From assembly GCA_001839685.1 (NCBI GenBank), contig MLAK01000647.1, positions 1 to 64,000 on the forward strand: a stretch of DNA of 64,000 nucleotides, read 5' to 3'. The DNA comes from Tritrichomonas foetus. Its lineage: Eukaryota; Parabasalia; Tritrichomonadida; Tritrichomonadidae. Shown piece after piece: positions 23,160 through 33,242 of the stretch; within the stretch, counting starts at the first letter, position 1; each line of letters opens with the position of its first letter. Under the pieces are notes generated by a model. That model searched no databases. It worked only from the letters and a program-made list of their open reading frames with translations, and had not been told where the DNA came from. The position numbers and the translations under genes are program-made.

Positions 23160-23972
23160 TTATTGGTTTAAAAATGGCTCAATTGCAGCCCACACAGCTG
23201 GGAAGTTATCAATAAAGCAGACATGGCCAGCATTAGGAATCACACTCAAATTACATTTCCTTATCATCCGATAAGTCGCGAGGACTGTGTCAAGAGGGGC
23301 ATTTCCATCGAGCTCACCACATATGAGCAATACTGGACACTTGATCGAGAAAAACAATTCTTTACTAACAGTCACCTTATTCCAGAAATCGCTGTAAGTC
23401 TTCCAGAATTCACGGAGTCTGTCTGGTTTAGGCATGAGTGACAGTTGCTGATTTATGTAGTCAGGATCCTGTCGATAGAATTCGTCGTAATTCATCATCA
23501 CTTTTCTCAGGCCAGGAATTAATTCACCAGCACCGATAGCAATTAACCTTTCGACTCGATCAGGATACATTGACGCCAATTTATATCCAGTGTAGGCCCC
23601 ATCACTGAAGCCAAGAACGATCACAGATTCTTTTGTAAATTCTTCAATTACTGCACAAACGTCAGTCGCCTTCATTTCGTAAGTGTATTCTTTTGTTCCA
23701 ATTTCGGATTTTCCGTGGCCACGAGTGGAAATCAAACACACTTGATATTTCTCAATAAGCTTGTCAACGAAGCATCCCATTTCATAAGCACATCCAACAC
23801 CTCCACCATGAAGAACAACGAATGGTTTTCCTTTTCCATAAACTTCGTAATAAATTTGGGCGTCTTCAACTTGAACATATTTTCCGACTTCAGCATTGTT
23901 TCCATATTGTGTGGTACTTGATTTACTATTAGGTGATTGCAAAAAGTAGCGGAGTGGCTTAGATTCTGCCAT
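23160..23972 (-). CDS. Alpha/beta hydrolase (270 aa)
   Basis: A single-domain serine hydrolase of the alpha/beta fold. The HGGG oxyanion segment is at residues 55-58. The nucleophile elbow GFSDGA puts Ser at 123. The acid is Asp222 in CGELDG and the base is His250 in NAGHVCF, so the triad is complete and correctly spaced. STRGHGKSE at 82-90 is the usual strand-4 loop. No signal peptide or lid membrane segment is present, so it is probably cytosolic. The substrate cannot be told from sequence; esterases, lipases and dehalogenase-like members share these motifs. It converges tail-to-tail with the IBD gene, 230 bp apart. An initiator-like TTCACA lies 13-18 nt before the ATG. Confidence 0.9.
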   Translation of the reverse strand: MAESKPLRYFLQSPNSKSSTTQYGNNAEVGKYVQVEDAQIYYEVYGKGKPFVVLHGGGVGCAYEMGCFVDKLIEKYQVCLISTRGHGKSEIGTKEYTYEMKATDVCAVIEEFTKESVIVLGFSDGAYTGYKLASMYPDRVERLIAIGAGELIPGLRKVMMNYDEFYRQDPDYINQQLSLMPKPDRLREFWKTYSDFWNKVTVSKELFFSIKCPVLLICGELDGNAPLDTVLATYRMIRKCNLSVIPNAGHVCFIDNFPAVWAAIEPFLNQ

Positions 23973-24273
23973 TCAGGTAAAAAATGTGAACTAAAAAAGA
24001 TCGAAATTTTTGATTGGAATTGATTCCGATTCAAATTTGATTGCAGAAAAATTTCTTTTCAAAAAAAATTGCATCCACTTCACCATTCTCAGAATCCTAT
24101 AGTAATTTTTTCTCAGGTGTTGATCCTGAAGATACTATCTTTTTAACTTCCATGTATTAATTTGTCATTTTTAAAAACAAAATCTGCAAAATATATTACA
24201 ATATTATTATGAATTAAAAATTTGATGGTCAAAATTGGTCTAGTCATGTTTACTTATTACATGTATCATATAT
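23973..24273. other. Intergenic, about 300 bp
   Basis: Separates the hydrolase start from the 3' end of the second cyclase. AT-rich, nothing further recognised. Confidence 0.45.
23985..23990 (-). promoter_or_regulatory. Initiator-like TTCACA before the hydrolase start
   Basis: On the minus strand TCACA fits TCA(+1)Y(T/A) with the +1 A at 23987, about 15 nt before the ATG, the short 5' leader usual for trichomonad genes. Confidence 0.4.
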
Positions 24274-27200
24274 TTATTCGATTGTTTCATCATCGAAGAT
24301 TGGGTGTGACATTTCCCTTGACAATTCATTATTTTCTTCTTCAAGGTCTCCATCATCTTCTGGAATTGCATCTACCTCTTTAAACAATTTTGCTATGGTT
24401 TTCATACTTTCTGTTATTGGTTTTGAAGATAACTTTTTATTTGATCGATATGAAGATTGAGTAGCAAGCACACTTTTTGCATCAATGGAATCAGGGAGGT
24501 AAAATGAAGCCAGTTTTCTTTCTATCATAGATCCTTGTTCGCATAATTCACCTGATAGATCTTTGGCTTGTTCATTTAAAAGGATTCGTCCAACATTAGA
24601 ATTTTCTGCAAAAAGAATAGCATCATCTATTATGCTTCCTGCAACATCAAATGATGTATTTTGAATTCCATTTAACCCACAAATCAAAGGTCCACCTGTA
24701 GCAATTCCTATTTGTATTGCAAAATCACATCCCCAGCTTTTATTATAGTCTGAATGACCATCAAAATTAGTATTTTCATAATTGTTGTCTAAATGAACAT
24801 GCTGATCAACAATATCACTGATCATTTGTTTTGCATAACTAATTGCAGCTTTGGTGTGCATACTTGGTTCATCATTTTTATTAAATAACCCACCGATTGC
24901 AATAAACATATCTGAGAATTGTCTATATTTCATTACTGGTGGGAATTGAAGACATCCTAATTCAAAATGTTGAAAGAGCTTGAATATTTTGGACAAATAA
25001 ACTTCATGTCCAAATTTCTTAATGTTATCAAAAAACCCATATGTTTGAATGACAATAGCTGTTGCTGATTTGGAGACAAATGAAAAATCTTTTCGATCCC
25101 CTCTAATAAATCCTTGAACATCGCTAGGAACTAATTGATTTAATAAACGATGGACATCATCTTTAGCTTCTTTTATTTTGGCTTGAACCTCAGAATCATT
25201 ACTGGTTTCATGTAAATATACAATAAAGTTAGAATTTGTACCGGTATACACTGAAACTGGATACAATTTTGCTTCACACCGTAAAATTGAATCATCAGCA
25301 CAACGGCAATTCACGATAAAGCTGGCAGAAGATTTTACATTGCTCCCATTAATATCTTCTGTATTGGTAATTTGTCCAGCTTCTTTGAAATATGAATATA
25401 ATTTAATTGATCCAGCTGCCTCCTCAGTAATCTCTTCATTTTGTTCCGAATTTTCAATTTTCCCAATTATGCAATCTAATTTTTGACCAATAATCTGCCC
25501 TTCTTTAAACCCAAAAAGTAATTTTGCCTTTTCATTCATCATTTCTATTGTTTCATCACTTGCAACATCAAGTACTGCAGTTGGTAATGTCTCAAATATA
25601 ATTTGACTTGCTGATTTTATTTCTTTCGAATTTTGTTTTGGTCCTGATAAAAATGTTTTAAGAGACTCACATCCAGCAATTGCTGGTGGTGGAATTCTTC
25701 GAATTAGGATTAATCCGGCTTTTATCATTGTTTTAAATCTCTGTATATTTAAAAATGTAGTAATGCTCAAAGCAACAATTCCAACTAAGCATAACATAAT
25801 CATCATTACATTAATAATAATTTGGTTACTAATTCCTGCTCTCATATGAACACGAATGAGCATTCTTGATTGATATAATCTGTCTGCAAGTTCACAAACT
25901 GATATATGGAAAATGTTAATATAATCTTCACTATTAAATGAAAACTTTTCATCAATGGCTCCAATTGATATCATAAAATAGTTTAAGAGTTGATCAAGCC
26001 CAAGGCAATGATAATAATCGTGTTTGGTTTGAGTAATATCTGGAGCAACACACTGATCTGATAAATGAAGATGATCCAAATCCTTATATTTCCCTTTAAT
26101 TCCTCCTTCTCCTCCGTAAAAACTGATATGTAAATCGGATAATTCTGCAGCGTATTGTTTTCCAATATTGAGACTTGTAGAAAAATTTGTGAATGAAGGT
26201 GGTGAGTCTTTAAACACTAGAGCTTCACTAATTTGTCCTAATGCTGAGTATACAATTGATAATCTTTTATTTCCAGATATTGACCAATCAACAAATTTAA
26301 CTGTACTTTTATTGAAACTCATAGATGTAATAAATATTACCAAAATAGCTATGAAAGTAAAACTAGAAAATAGGATATCAAGCAAAGCAAATAATATATT
26401 TTTCTCTGCAAAATTGTTCAATGAATGATTTGTAACTATTTCTTCATCCCCTCCTTCTGAGTTTAAAAGAATTAAGTTTGAACCTTTTCGAGATTCAATA
26501 ACATCAAGCTCCTTTAGGGCATTAAACAACCTTTTTGCCTCATAATAGTAATAAAATAATGAAAAATGGAAAAGAGGAATTATGATAAGGAGATCAATAA
26601 AAACATAAACGATCATCATTATAACAAAGAGACTGTTATTCGCATCAAGTTCTTGTAATAATGATAACCGAGTATCTGCAATTCCATGATCAATTGAGTC
26701 TAGGATTGATCTCAATGTTCCATCAATTTGACAAAAAAACTGTGATGACCCAAAAGTTGTATAATCAATATCAGTAAACGCAAGATTGTAATACGTTAAC
26801 AAAATGATAGCGATTGCATTTTTAAGAGAAATATTTTCTTCGAGTTCAATTTTTCCTTGATCAGAACAAATATTTCTATTGGTATTTCTTTCGATAAATA
26901 TTGTTGCTTCATGTGACGAATTTTCACTTTCAGCCATAAAGTGACTAAATGAAACGATTAAAGCCTTATAATTGTCTATTATAGTACTCATTGTTAATAC
27001 CACTTGCCCCCTTCCAAGTTCAGGACGAAGTGAGCTTTCTTCATTTCTTGATTCTTCAGATAAAGTATCACGATATAATTCGTCAGAATAGTATATTCCA
27101 ATTTGATATGCCCATTCAGCAAACAAAGACACTTTTCCTAAGGCAATATTATTACTTAAAATCGTACATGTTTGAATTCTATCAAAATATTCAAGAGCAT

Positions 27201-29271
27201 TATTAAAGACTGGTAAAACTAAGACAAGTAAAATCACAGCCATTGCAGTAAAAATTGCCCATCCAAGTAATTGAAATAGTATTCAAAGTGTTGATAATCT
27301 TGGTTTGTAGTGGGAAGTTGCATTATATAATAGTTTACGAATATTTGGCCACAAGTATAGCTCTTTAATCATTTTATCAAGAATTCCAGAATCTATGTCA
27401 TCTGCGAGTTTTTCGACAGCAGTTGTCGATATTGTTGTTGTGGTCATCCCATTTGTCAGTTCAAAAGCATTCCTTTTAATGTTTCCTTTTTTATCACATA
27501 TTTTATTTTTCAAAATCATTGGTCTTGCAACGGCAAATGCTCTATATATTTTGTCTAAATCAGCAGCAAAACCTTTCATGAGATGATTACTTTTCAATTT
27601 CATAAAAACTCCATTTTCCGGATCTACCATTGTTTCTAAAAGAAAATAGGAAAATCCATCAGGAAATCGAGAATCATTTGGGAATTGTTCTAGTGCTTCT
27701 TTCCATTTCCTTTTAGTTCTTTTTAGTTTGGATCCTAATAATTCAAGATCTGCCAAAAAAATAAGTTCAGGTGAACTTGAAATAGTGATCCAAAAATCTC
27801 TGATTTCTATTAATGTGTTTTCAGATTCTATTTTAGCCTGTTGATATACCTTATTTGATATATGTGAATTTGATGCAAATCTTTTTGCGTATATGGATTT
27901 TATTCGAAACATAATGAATCTATCTCTAAATGATGTCATTATATTTTTAGAAATACGATCAATAAAGTAATCAGCAGCTTGTTGTTCTGCTGGAAAAAAA
28001 GAAACAAATAATGCTGTAGATAATAAAAGTTTTTCATTTGAAGTAATTTCACATGAATATACTGGAAATGTCCAATCAATATATAACGGAGGGAGATTAC
28101 TCATACCAATTCTACAAAGGCGAATAAATTGCTGTGCTGAATGAATTCCAAGAGAATCATAGTATTCCTTTTTCATTTCATCAGTATGTAGATCATCCAC
28201 ACTGAGAATGCTAAGTGCAACACTTTCAATTTTACTAAAGAAAAAGTAGTAAAAAATTCCAAATAAGATAAAGCATGAATATGGAACAATAATGCGCACA
28301 AGATCTGGGACATTCACTCCTCCAATTTTAATTATATTTAATATATGTGCAATAATAATTGAACTGTAATATGATGATGAATATACATTCATTCCGAATT
28401 TAACAAAGTCAAACTGAAAAGATTCATAAATGAAGAATGCATTAATACCAATGTGTAGTACAATTATCAGGATTTCTAACCATGGCTCAAATAGTTGAGC
28501 TAATTTAGTAAGAAATATATATACACAAGAAGAAACAACAACTAAAGTTGGATGATATCCTCCATATGATGCAGTAAATGAAGAACTTGGTGATATCAGA
28601 AAAGAAGTAAATGAAGATAAAAAGATAAATCCTATTATTATTAAAGCAGTAATTATAATAATTAAAATTACAAGGAAAACTGATGCACCTGTTATACTAT
28701 CTGATATTAGTGTAAAAACTAATGAAGCATTTGCTGAAAAAGGAAGAATTAGCATTGGCACAACAATTTGATAAAAAAGCACTGAGATATACAGTATTGG
28801 TTTGGGGTATTGTTTAAACTTCATATAAAATAATGGAAGAATAGAAAACCATATACCAATAATAACATAAATAGTACTAATTACAACTGTTCCAGCTATA
28901 TCAAATTCATCTTTGTATGTGTTTGGGGAAAAAGAAATCATGCATGTTAGTATTTTAATAAATTTTCCTGTCCCATTTGATGTTTCCCATATCGAAGAAA
29001 TGAAAGGAGATATCATTAATGCCAAAATTTGAATTGCTGGAATAAGAAACTGAAAAATCCAATAAAATGTTGAGAATATATATGTTTGAGCAAGTTCATT
29101 AAATAATATCATAAGAGAGCCTTGATATGTTGTTGAATCCACCAAATTTTTTTGATTTTGTTCTGATGAATTGCGATCACCAATGACTTTGAACTGATCA
29201 GTGATATTATTTAAGTGACCAAGTAAATTTGTATCTTCACTGAGTTTGGAATGAATATCATTCATATCCAA
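24274..29271 (-). pseudogene. Multi-membrane cyclase-like gene interrupted by one in-frame TGA
   Basis: Two long frames (27283-29271, 662 codons; 24274-27243, 989 codons) lie in the same frame, separated only by the TGA at 27283-27285 and 13 sense codons. Read through, they give about 1664 residues. These comprise about ten N-terminal membrane segments, a helical region, a membrane helix directly after the TGA (FQLLGWAIFTA then MAVILLVLVLP), two more helix pairs, a PAS-like domain (TLPTAVLDVASDETIE) and a class III cyclase-type domain. The layout equals that of the gene at 9359-15198. The cyclase domain has Gln for the first metal Asp (AIVIQTYGF), keeps Asp in QFSDMF, and has FDVAG for FDVWG. 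It could be a nonsense-mutated pseudogene, a read-through gene, or two proteins translated separately. Confidence 0.8.
27283..27285 (-). other. In-frame TGA inside the cyclase gene
   Basis: On the minus strand the codons read CTT-TGA-ATA-CTA-TTT-CAA and remain in phase with the downstream frame. No frameshift is needed to connect the halves. Confidence 0.9.
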
Positions 29272-29887
29272 CAGATTTGATGTTTTTCAAATTCAATGGT
29301 TAATCAAAAAGTTGATTTATTTCAAAAAGTCAAATCACATTCAATGAACTGTAAGAAAATTTCCGAAATTCTATTCAATTATATTTTTCTGTTTAATGAA
29401 TTTATTTCAAGGACTTTTTCTGCTATAATACCTCATGGATTACATTTGTATATAGACTTGTCTTTTGTATATGTAATTGTATCTAGAAAAGGTTTAACAA
29501 CTTATTGATTTTGACCAATGTCAACAAATTTTATTATATTTTTGTTGATTATTTCATTTTTCATTGATTAACATTGTAATTCTAAAATAAAATAAAATAA
29601 TTCGTTTAATGTAATCATTTATACGTTTCCATTTCTCATATTTTGTGACAAAAACCTAACGAGAAATTTTGTATCAAAAAGTTAACTCAACTCCGATCAA
29701 TATACATTGAAAAAGTTCTCTTTTACGTTAGTTGTCATCCAACTTTTTCAGAAGTTAACAACACTAAGACCAAATTTATTCAGAAATATTAATGAGTCGC
29801 TAATATGCCCGTTTACTAATTTTTCCCACTTTCTGGTGAATTTTGGATGAATAACGTTTATTTTTCATCCGACCACTTAAAAGATAA
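29272..29887. other. Divergent promoter region, cyclase and RUVBL2
   Basis: A 616-bp spacer. On the RUVBL2 side AAAAAGTTAA lies at 29676-29685, GAAAAAGTTC at 29709-29718, and an inverted AACTTTTTC plus AAGTTAAC follow near 29740-29760. A TTTTTCATCC lies about 30 nt before the RUVBL2 ATG. No gene is supported here. Confidence 0.5.
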
Positions 29888-31303
29888 ATGGTTGAAGTGC
29901 CTCTTACGAAGCAAGAAACAGACGTTACACCAGTAGCCCTTGAACGCAGCAGTGCCCAGTCACATATTCGTGGTCTTGGTCTTGACGACCGCAGCAATCC
30001 TAGGCAAAAATCAAAAGGTTTAGTTGGACAAATCAACGCCCGTAAGGGACTCGGTGTTATCAAGAAGATGATTGAAAGCGGAAAAATTGCTGGTCGTGCA
30101 ATTTTGCTGGCGGGTCAACCCGGTACTGGTAAAACTGCTCTTGCGCATGCCTTATCTCTCGAATTAGGACCAGGTACGCCATTCACATCAATCACAGGAT
30201 CAGAAGTTTTTTCACTCGAGATGAACAAAACCGAAGCTCTCACGCAAGCTCTCCGTCGTTCAATCGGCGTGAAGATTCATGAAGTTACCGAAGTTTGTGA
30301 GGGTGAAGTCGTTTCAATCGAAATAAACGCACCATCAGGCGAGCAAGCCCAGAGGACAGGCAGCATCACACTCAAAACAACAGATATGGAATCTGTTTTT
30401 GATTTGGGACCAAGAATGATTGACCAGATTACTCGTCTTAAAATCGAAATGGGTGACGTCATCTCAATCGACACAGCGACAGGAAATATGACCAAACTTG
30501 GTCGATCATTCGCTCATTCGAAAGATTTCGATTCTTATGGCCCACAGATGAAGTTTGTTCATACCCCAGATGGTGAACTAAAATCAAAGAAGGAAACCGT
30601 TCACACACTCACCCTTCACGAAATCGATGTTGTCAATTCCAGGAATCAAGGATTTTTGGCACTTTTTTCAGGTGAAACTGGTGAAATCAAACAAGAGATT
30701 CGTGAGCATGTTGACAAGCAAGTCGTTCAATGGCAGGATGAAAAAAGAGCAGAATTAATTCCAGGAGTGCTTTTCATCGATGAGGTTCATATGTTGGATC
30801 TCGAGTGCTTCTCCTTCTTGAACAGAGCAATGGAAAACCCAACTGCACCAATTATTATTATGGCATCTAACCGTGGTGAAACAAAAGTCAGAGGAACAAA
30901 CTATCAAGGCCCACATGGTATTCCATTCGATATGGTTCAAAGATTGCTTATCATTCCAACAATTCCATACAATGAAAATGATCTTCGTGAAATCTTACAA
31001 TTGAGATGCGAGGACGAAGATGTTCAAATGTCAGAAGAAGCACTTACTGCTTTAACAGAACAGGCAGCTACGAGGTCACTCCGTTACGCCATGCAGTTAA
31101 TTACAACATCATCACTTATCGCTGCAAGAAGAGAGGATTATGAAGATGAGGTTAATGAAGAAGATATTTTAAAGGCTCAAGAACTCTTCATAGATAAAGA
31201 GAGGTCAGAACAATATCTTGAACAACTTTCAAGCTTCGCAAATGACGATTACCAAGCTCGTTTCAGCATCGAAAACCAAGGTGCGGATCAAGACGATGAA
31301 TAA
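29888..31303 (+). CDS. RUVBL2: RuvB-like 2 (Reptin/TIP48) AAA+ ATPase (471 aa)
   Basis: This AAA+ ATPase alternates with RUVBL1 in hexameric rings used by INO80/SWR1-type remodelers, TIP60 and R2TP chaperone complexes. HSHIRGLGLDD-like sequence near 25-34, Walker A GQPGTGKT at 76-83, and Walker B with FIDEVHML at 297-303 are intact. SLEMNKTEALTQALRRSIGV (109-128) and the inserted OB-like domain II (about 130-235) match the family. Reptin-type identity is supported by GLGLDD followed by NPRQ, the EMNKTEALTQ block, and SLRYAMQLIT in the C-terminal sensor region. Length is normal. The ATG used gives a short leader before the conserved N-terminus; the acidic tail (GADQDDE) is unremarkable. Confidence 0.95.
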   Translation: MVEVPLTKQETDVTPVALERSSAQSHIRGLGLDDRSNPRQKSKGLVGQINARKGLGVIKKMIESGKIAGRAILLAGQPGTGKTALAHALSLELGPGTPFTSITGSEVFSLEMNKTEALTQALRRSIGVKIHEVTEVCEGEVVSIEINAPSGEQAQRTGSITLKTTDMESVFDLGPRMIDQITRLKIEMGDVISIDTATGNMTKLGRSFAHSKDFDSYGPQMKFVHTPDGELKSKKETVHTLTLHEIDVVNSRNQGFLALFSGETGEIKQEIREHVDKQVVQWQDEKRAELIPGVLFIDEVHMLDLECFSFLNRAMENPTAPIIIMASNRGETKVRGTNYQGPHGIPFDMVQRLLIIPTIPYNENDLREILQLRCEDEDVQMSEEALTALTEQAATRSLRYAMQLITTSSLIAARREDYEDEVNEEDILKAQELFIDKERSEQYLEQLSSFANDDYQARFSIENQGADQDDE

Positions 31304-31430
31304 ATTGATTTTTCTTTTTTCCATAAATATCATCAAATTTAAGTATTCACTTCTTTTTTACATTCTATTTCATATATTCATTGTTCGACTGAATTGGCGA
31401 AATGTGCTTTCCATTTATTAGGGAAATGCA

Positions 31431-31540
31431 TTTTTCAATCATACACATTCTATTTCAATCATACACATTCTATTTCAATCATACATATTCTATTTCAATC
31501 ATACATATTCTATTTCAATCATACATATTCTATTTCAATC
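31431..31540. repeat. Minisatellite, 20-bp unit x 5.5
   Basis: Five full units of ATACAYATTCTATTTCAATC (31441-31540) preceded by half a unit, starting about 127 bp after the RUVBL2 stop and lying between two convergent genes. The unit sequence is unrelated to the other 20-bp arrays in the window. Confidence 0.95.
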
Positions 31541-31685
31541 AATGAATCGATGAGATTAAGAAAGTCAAAAGATTTTATGATATATTTTAATGTAAAAATG
31601 CAATACATATAATACATTTCTTCATGTTCAACAATTTCAATCTACACTATACATAATCGAATAAATATATAATAAATATGAATTT

Positions 31686-32915
31686 TTAGTAATAGTTGTC
31701 GATATTTTGAATAATCTCAATCAGCAATTTCTGAAGCGCCTGAATGTCATCGAAGTTGCACGTTTCACGAATGGAATGCATGGCCAACACTGGAACTCCA
31801 AGATCGATTGATGGCATTCCCAACGGCGTTGAAACCATTGGACCAAATGTCATTCCTCCGCGTGCATTATTTGGATCACATGTTTGATTAATTTTAATTC
31901 CGGCATTCTTTGCGATTTCCTTTACAATTGCGCAGGTTTTCATTTCACTTGAAAACATCAAAATTGGATCGTAGGAAATGACCGGTCCATCGCCCAAATG
32001 CGGGCTTCCATCGATGGTTAAATTAGGGTGATTTGGATGGAATGCATGGCAGGTATCACACGAGAAAAATATGCAATTTTTTGGGAAATAATCATCATCA
32101 CAGATGCTTTTTAGAACAGTTGGTAAAAAATTTGAGCCAGCGCCACACCGAGTGGCACTTCCTACTTCTTCATTATCGAAAACAACTAAAATTTGGACAT
32201 ATTTACTTTCCGCTGTAAGAAAAGCATTAAGTGAAGTGATGGCAGACGATAGGTTATCAATTCGTGGTGAACAAAGTAAAGACTGGTCAGTTCCAACAAA
32301 ACTGGGTTTCTGCGCATCAACAAAGAAAACTTCCATATCAACAATTAATGATTTATCAACACCGAGTTCTTTTGAAATAATTTCGTCAAGTGAATCATAA
32401 ATAATTGGATTGAAATGATTTTCGATATTAAACTTTGGCGCTAAATCCGATTTGGATGAGAGATGAACTGCTAATGATGGAATATGACCAACAGGATAAT
32501 TTGTTGAAAATAATTGTTCAGATATTCCATTTCCATCTGAATTTTTGATTATCGCTCTGCCGGCAATTCTTAGGTCTCGGTCGACCCAAGTAGATGCCGT
32601 TAAACCTCCGTATGAAGCAACTCGGGCTTGTTTGAAGCCATTTGAAGTCGAACATTGACAGCCGGGTTTTAATTTGAAACATGGAGAGTCGTTGTGGGCT
32701 GATAAAATTACTGCATGATCTGTATTTCCCATTTTGACTGCACATATGGCGCGGTTATCTCTGACAACGAAAAAATTTCCAGTTGCGTCGGATAATTTAT
32801 CTTCACTGATTTCGATAAAATTGTGTTTTGTTAAGACTGATCTCGCATGAGAAATGTAATGAAAAGGGGTAGGAATATTATGTATGGTCTCCGCAAATTC
32901 GTCTCTGTTTATCAT
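31686..32915 (-). CDS. M18 aspartyl aminopeptidase (409 aa)
   Basis: A cytosolic dinuclear zinc aminopeptidase that removes N-terminal acidic residues. Expected metal ligands are visible: His74 in SAHND, Asp in SPRIDNL, the Glu pair in VFDNEEVGS, Asp in SCDTCHAFHPNHP, and the final His in LAMHSIRET. GGMTFGPM and RDLRIAGR are further family blocks. The length is somewhat shorter than the human enzyme (about 475 aa), as a loop region is reduced. A second, metal-ligand-free family member lies at 47138-48364, also on this strand. No targeting peptide is seen. The gene ends about 145 bp from a 20-bp minisatellite shared with the RUVBL2 3' side. Confidence 0.94.
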   Translation of the reverse strand: MINRDEFAETIHNIPTPFHYISHARSVLTKHNFIEISEDKLSDATGNFFVVRDNRAICAVKMGNTDHAVILSAHNDSPCFKLKPGCQCSTSNGFKQARVASYGGLTASTWVDRDLRIAGRAIIKNSDGNGISEQLFSTNYPVGHIPSLAVHLSSKSDLAPKFNIENHFNPIIYDSLDEIISKELGVDKSLIVDMEVFFVDAQKPSFVGTDQSLLCSPRIDNLSSAITSLNAFLTAESKYVQILVVFDNEEVGSATRCGAGSNFLPTVLKSICDDDYFPKNCIFFSCDTCHAFHPNHPNLTIDGSPHLGDGPVISYDPILMFSSEMKTCAIVKEIAKNAGIKINQTCDPNNARGGMTFGPMVSTPLGMPSIDLGVPVLAMHSIRETCNFDDIQALQKLLIEIIQNIDNYY

Positions 32916-33242
32916 CTGTAAAATGCCACTCGTATTTTCTCACAATTTTTTTGAGTATTTATCATATTCTTCTGAATTTAGTTTTCAGGAATGTTTTTGA
33001 AATCTCTCGAAGAGAAGGTGATATTCACAAAACAAATAATTATTCATTTGCTATTTATTTGCCAGTCATAAAGAATATTCCAGATCAATGATTCTCGCAT
33101 ATATATTATACATATATAAAATGAAATCTAAAAACTCATTCAAGAAAAGTAAAAATTTTCTATTTTAATAAAACAAATTAGTTTTTTTGTTTGAAAAGAA
33201 AAAGTGAAAAAACATTTGAAATATATCTTCATTCCATAGAAA
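32916..33242. other. Intergenic, about 330 bp
   Basis: AT-rich spacer between the M18 start and the 3' end of the N/Q-rich gene. Nothing recognised. Confidence 0.45.

Noticed and set aside
24274..27243. Downstream half of cyclase 2 as an independent full gene
   Set aside because: The sense codons before its first ATG continue the membrane helix in the same frame as the upstream half, so a single interrupted gene is simpler; separate translation is not excluded.
31394..31612. 72-aa frame over the ATACACATTC array
   Set aside because: Created by the 20-bp repeat; no start context or conservation.
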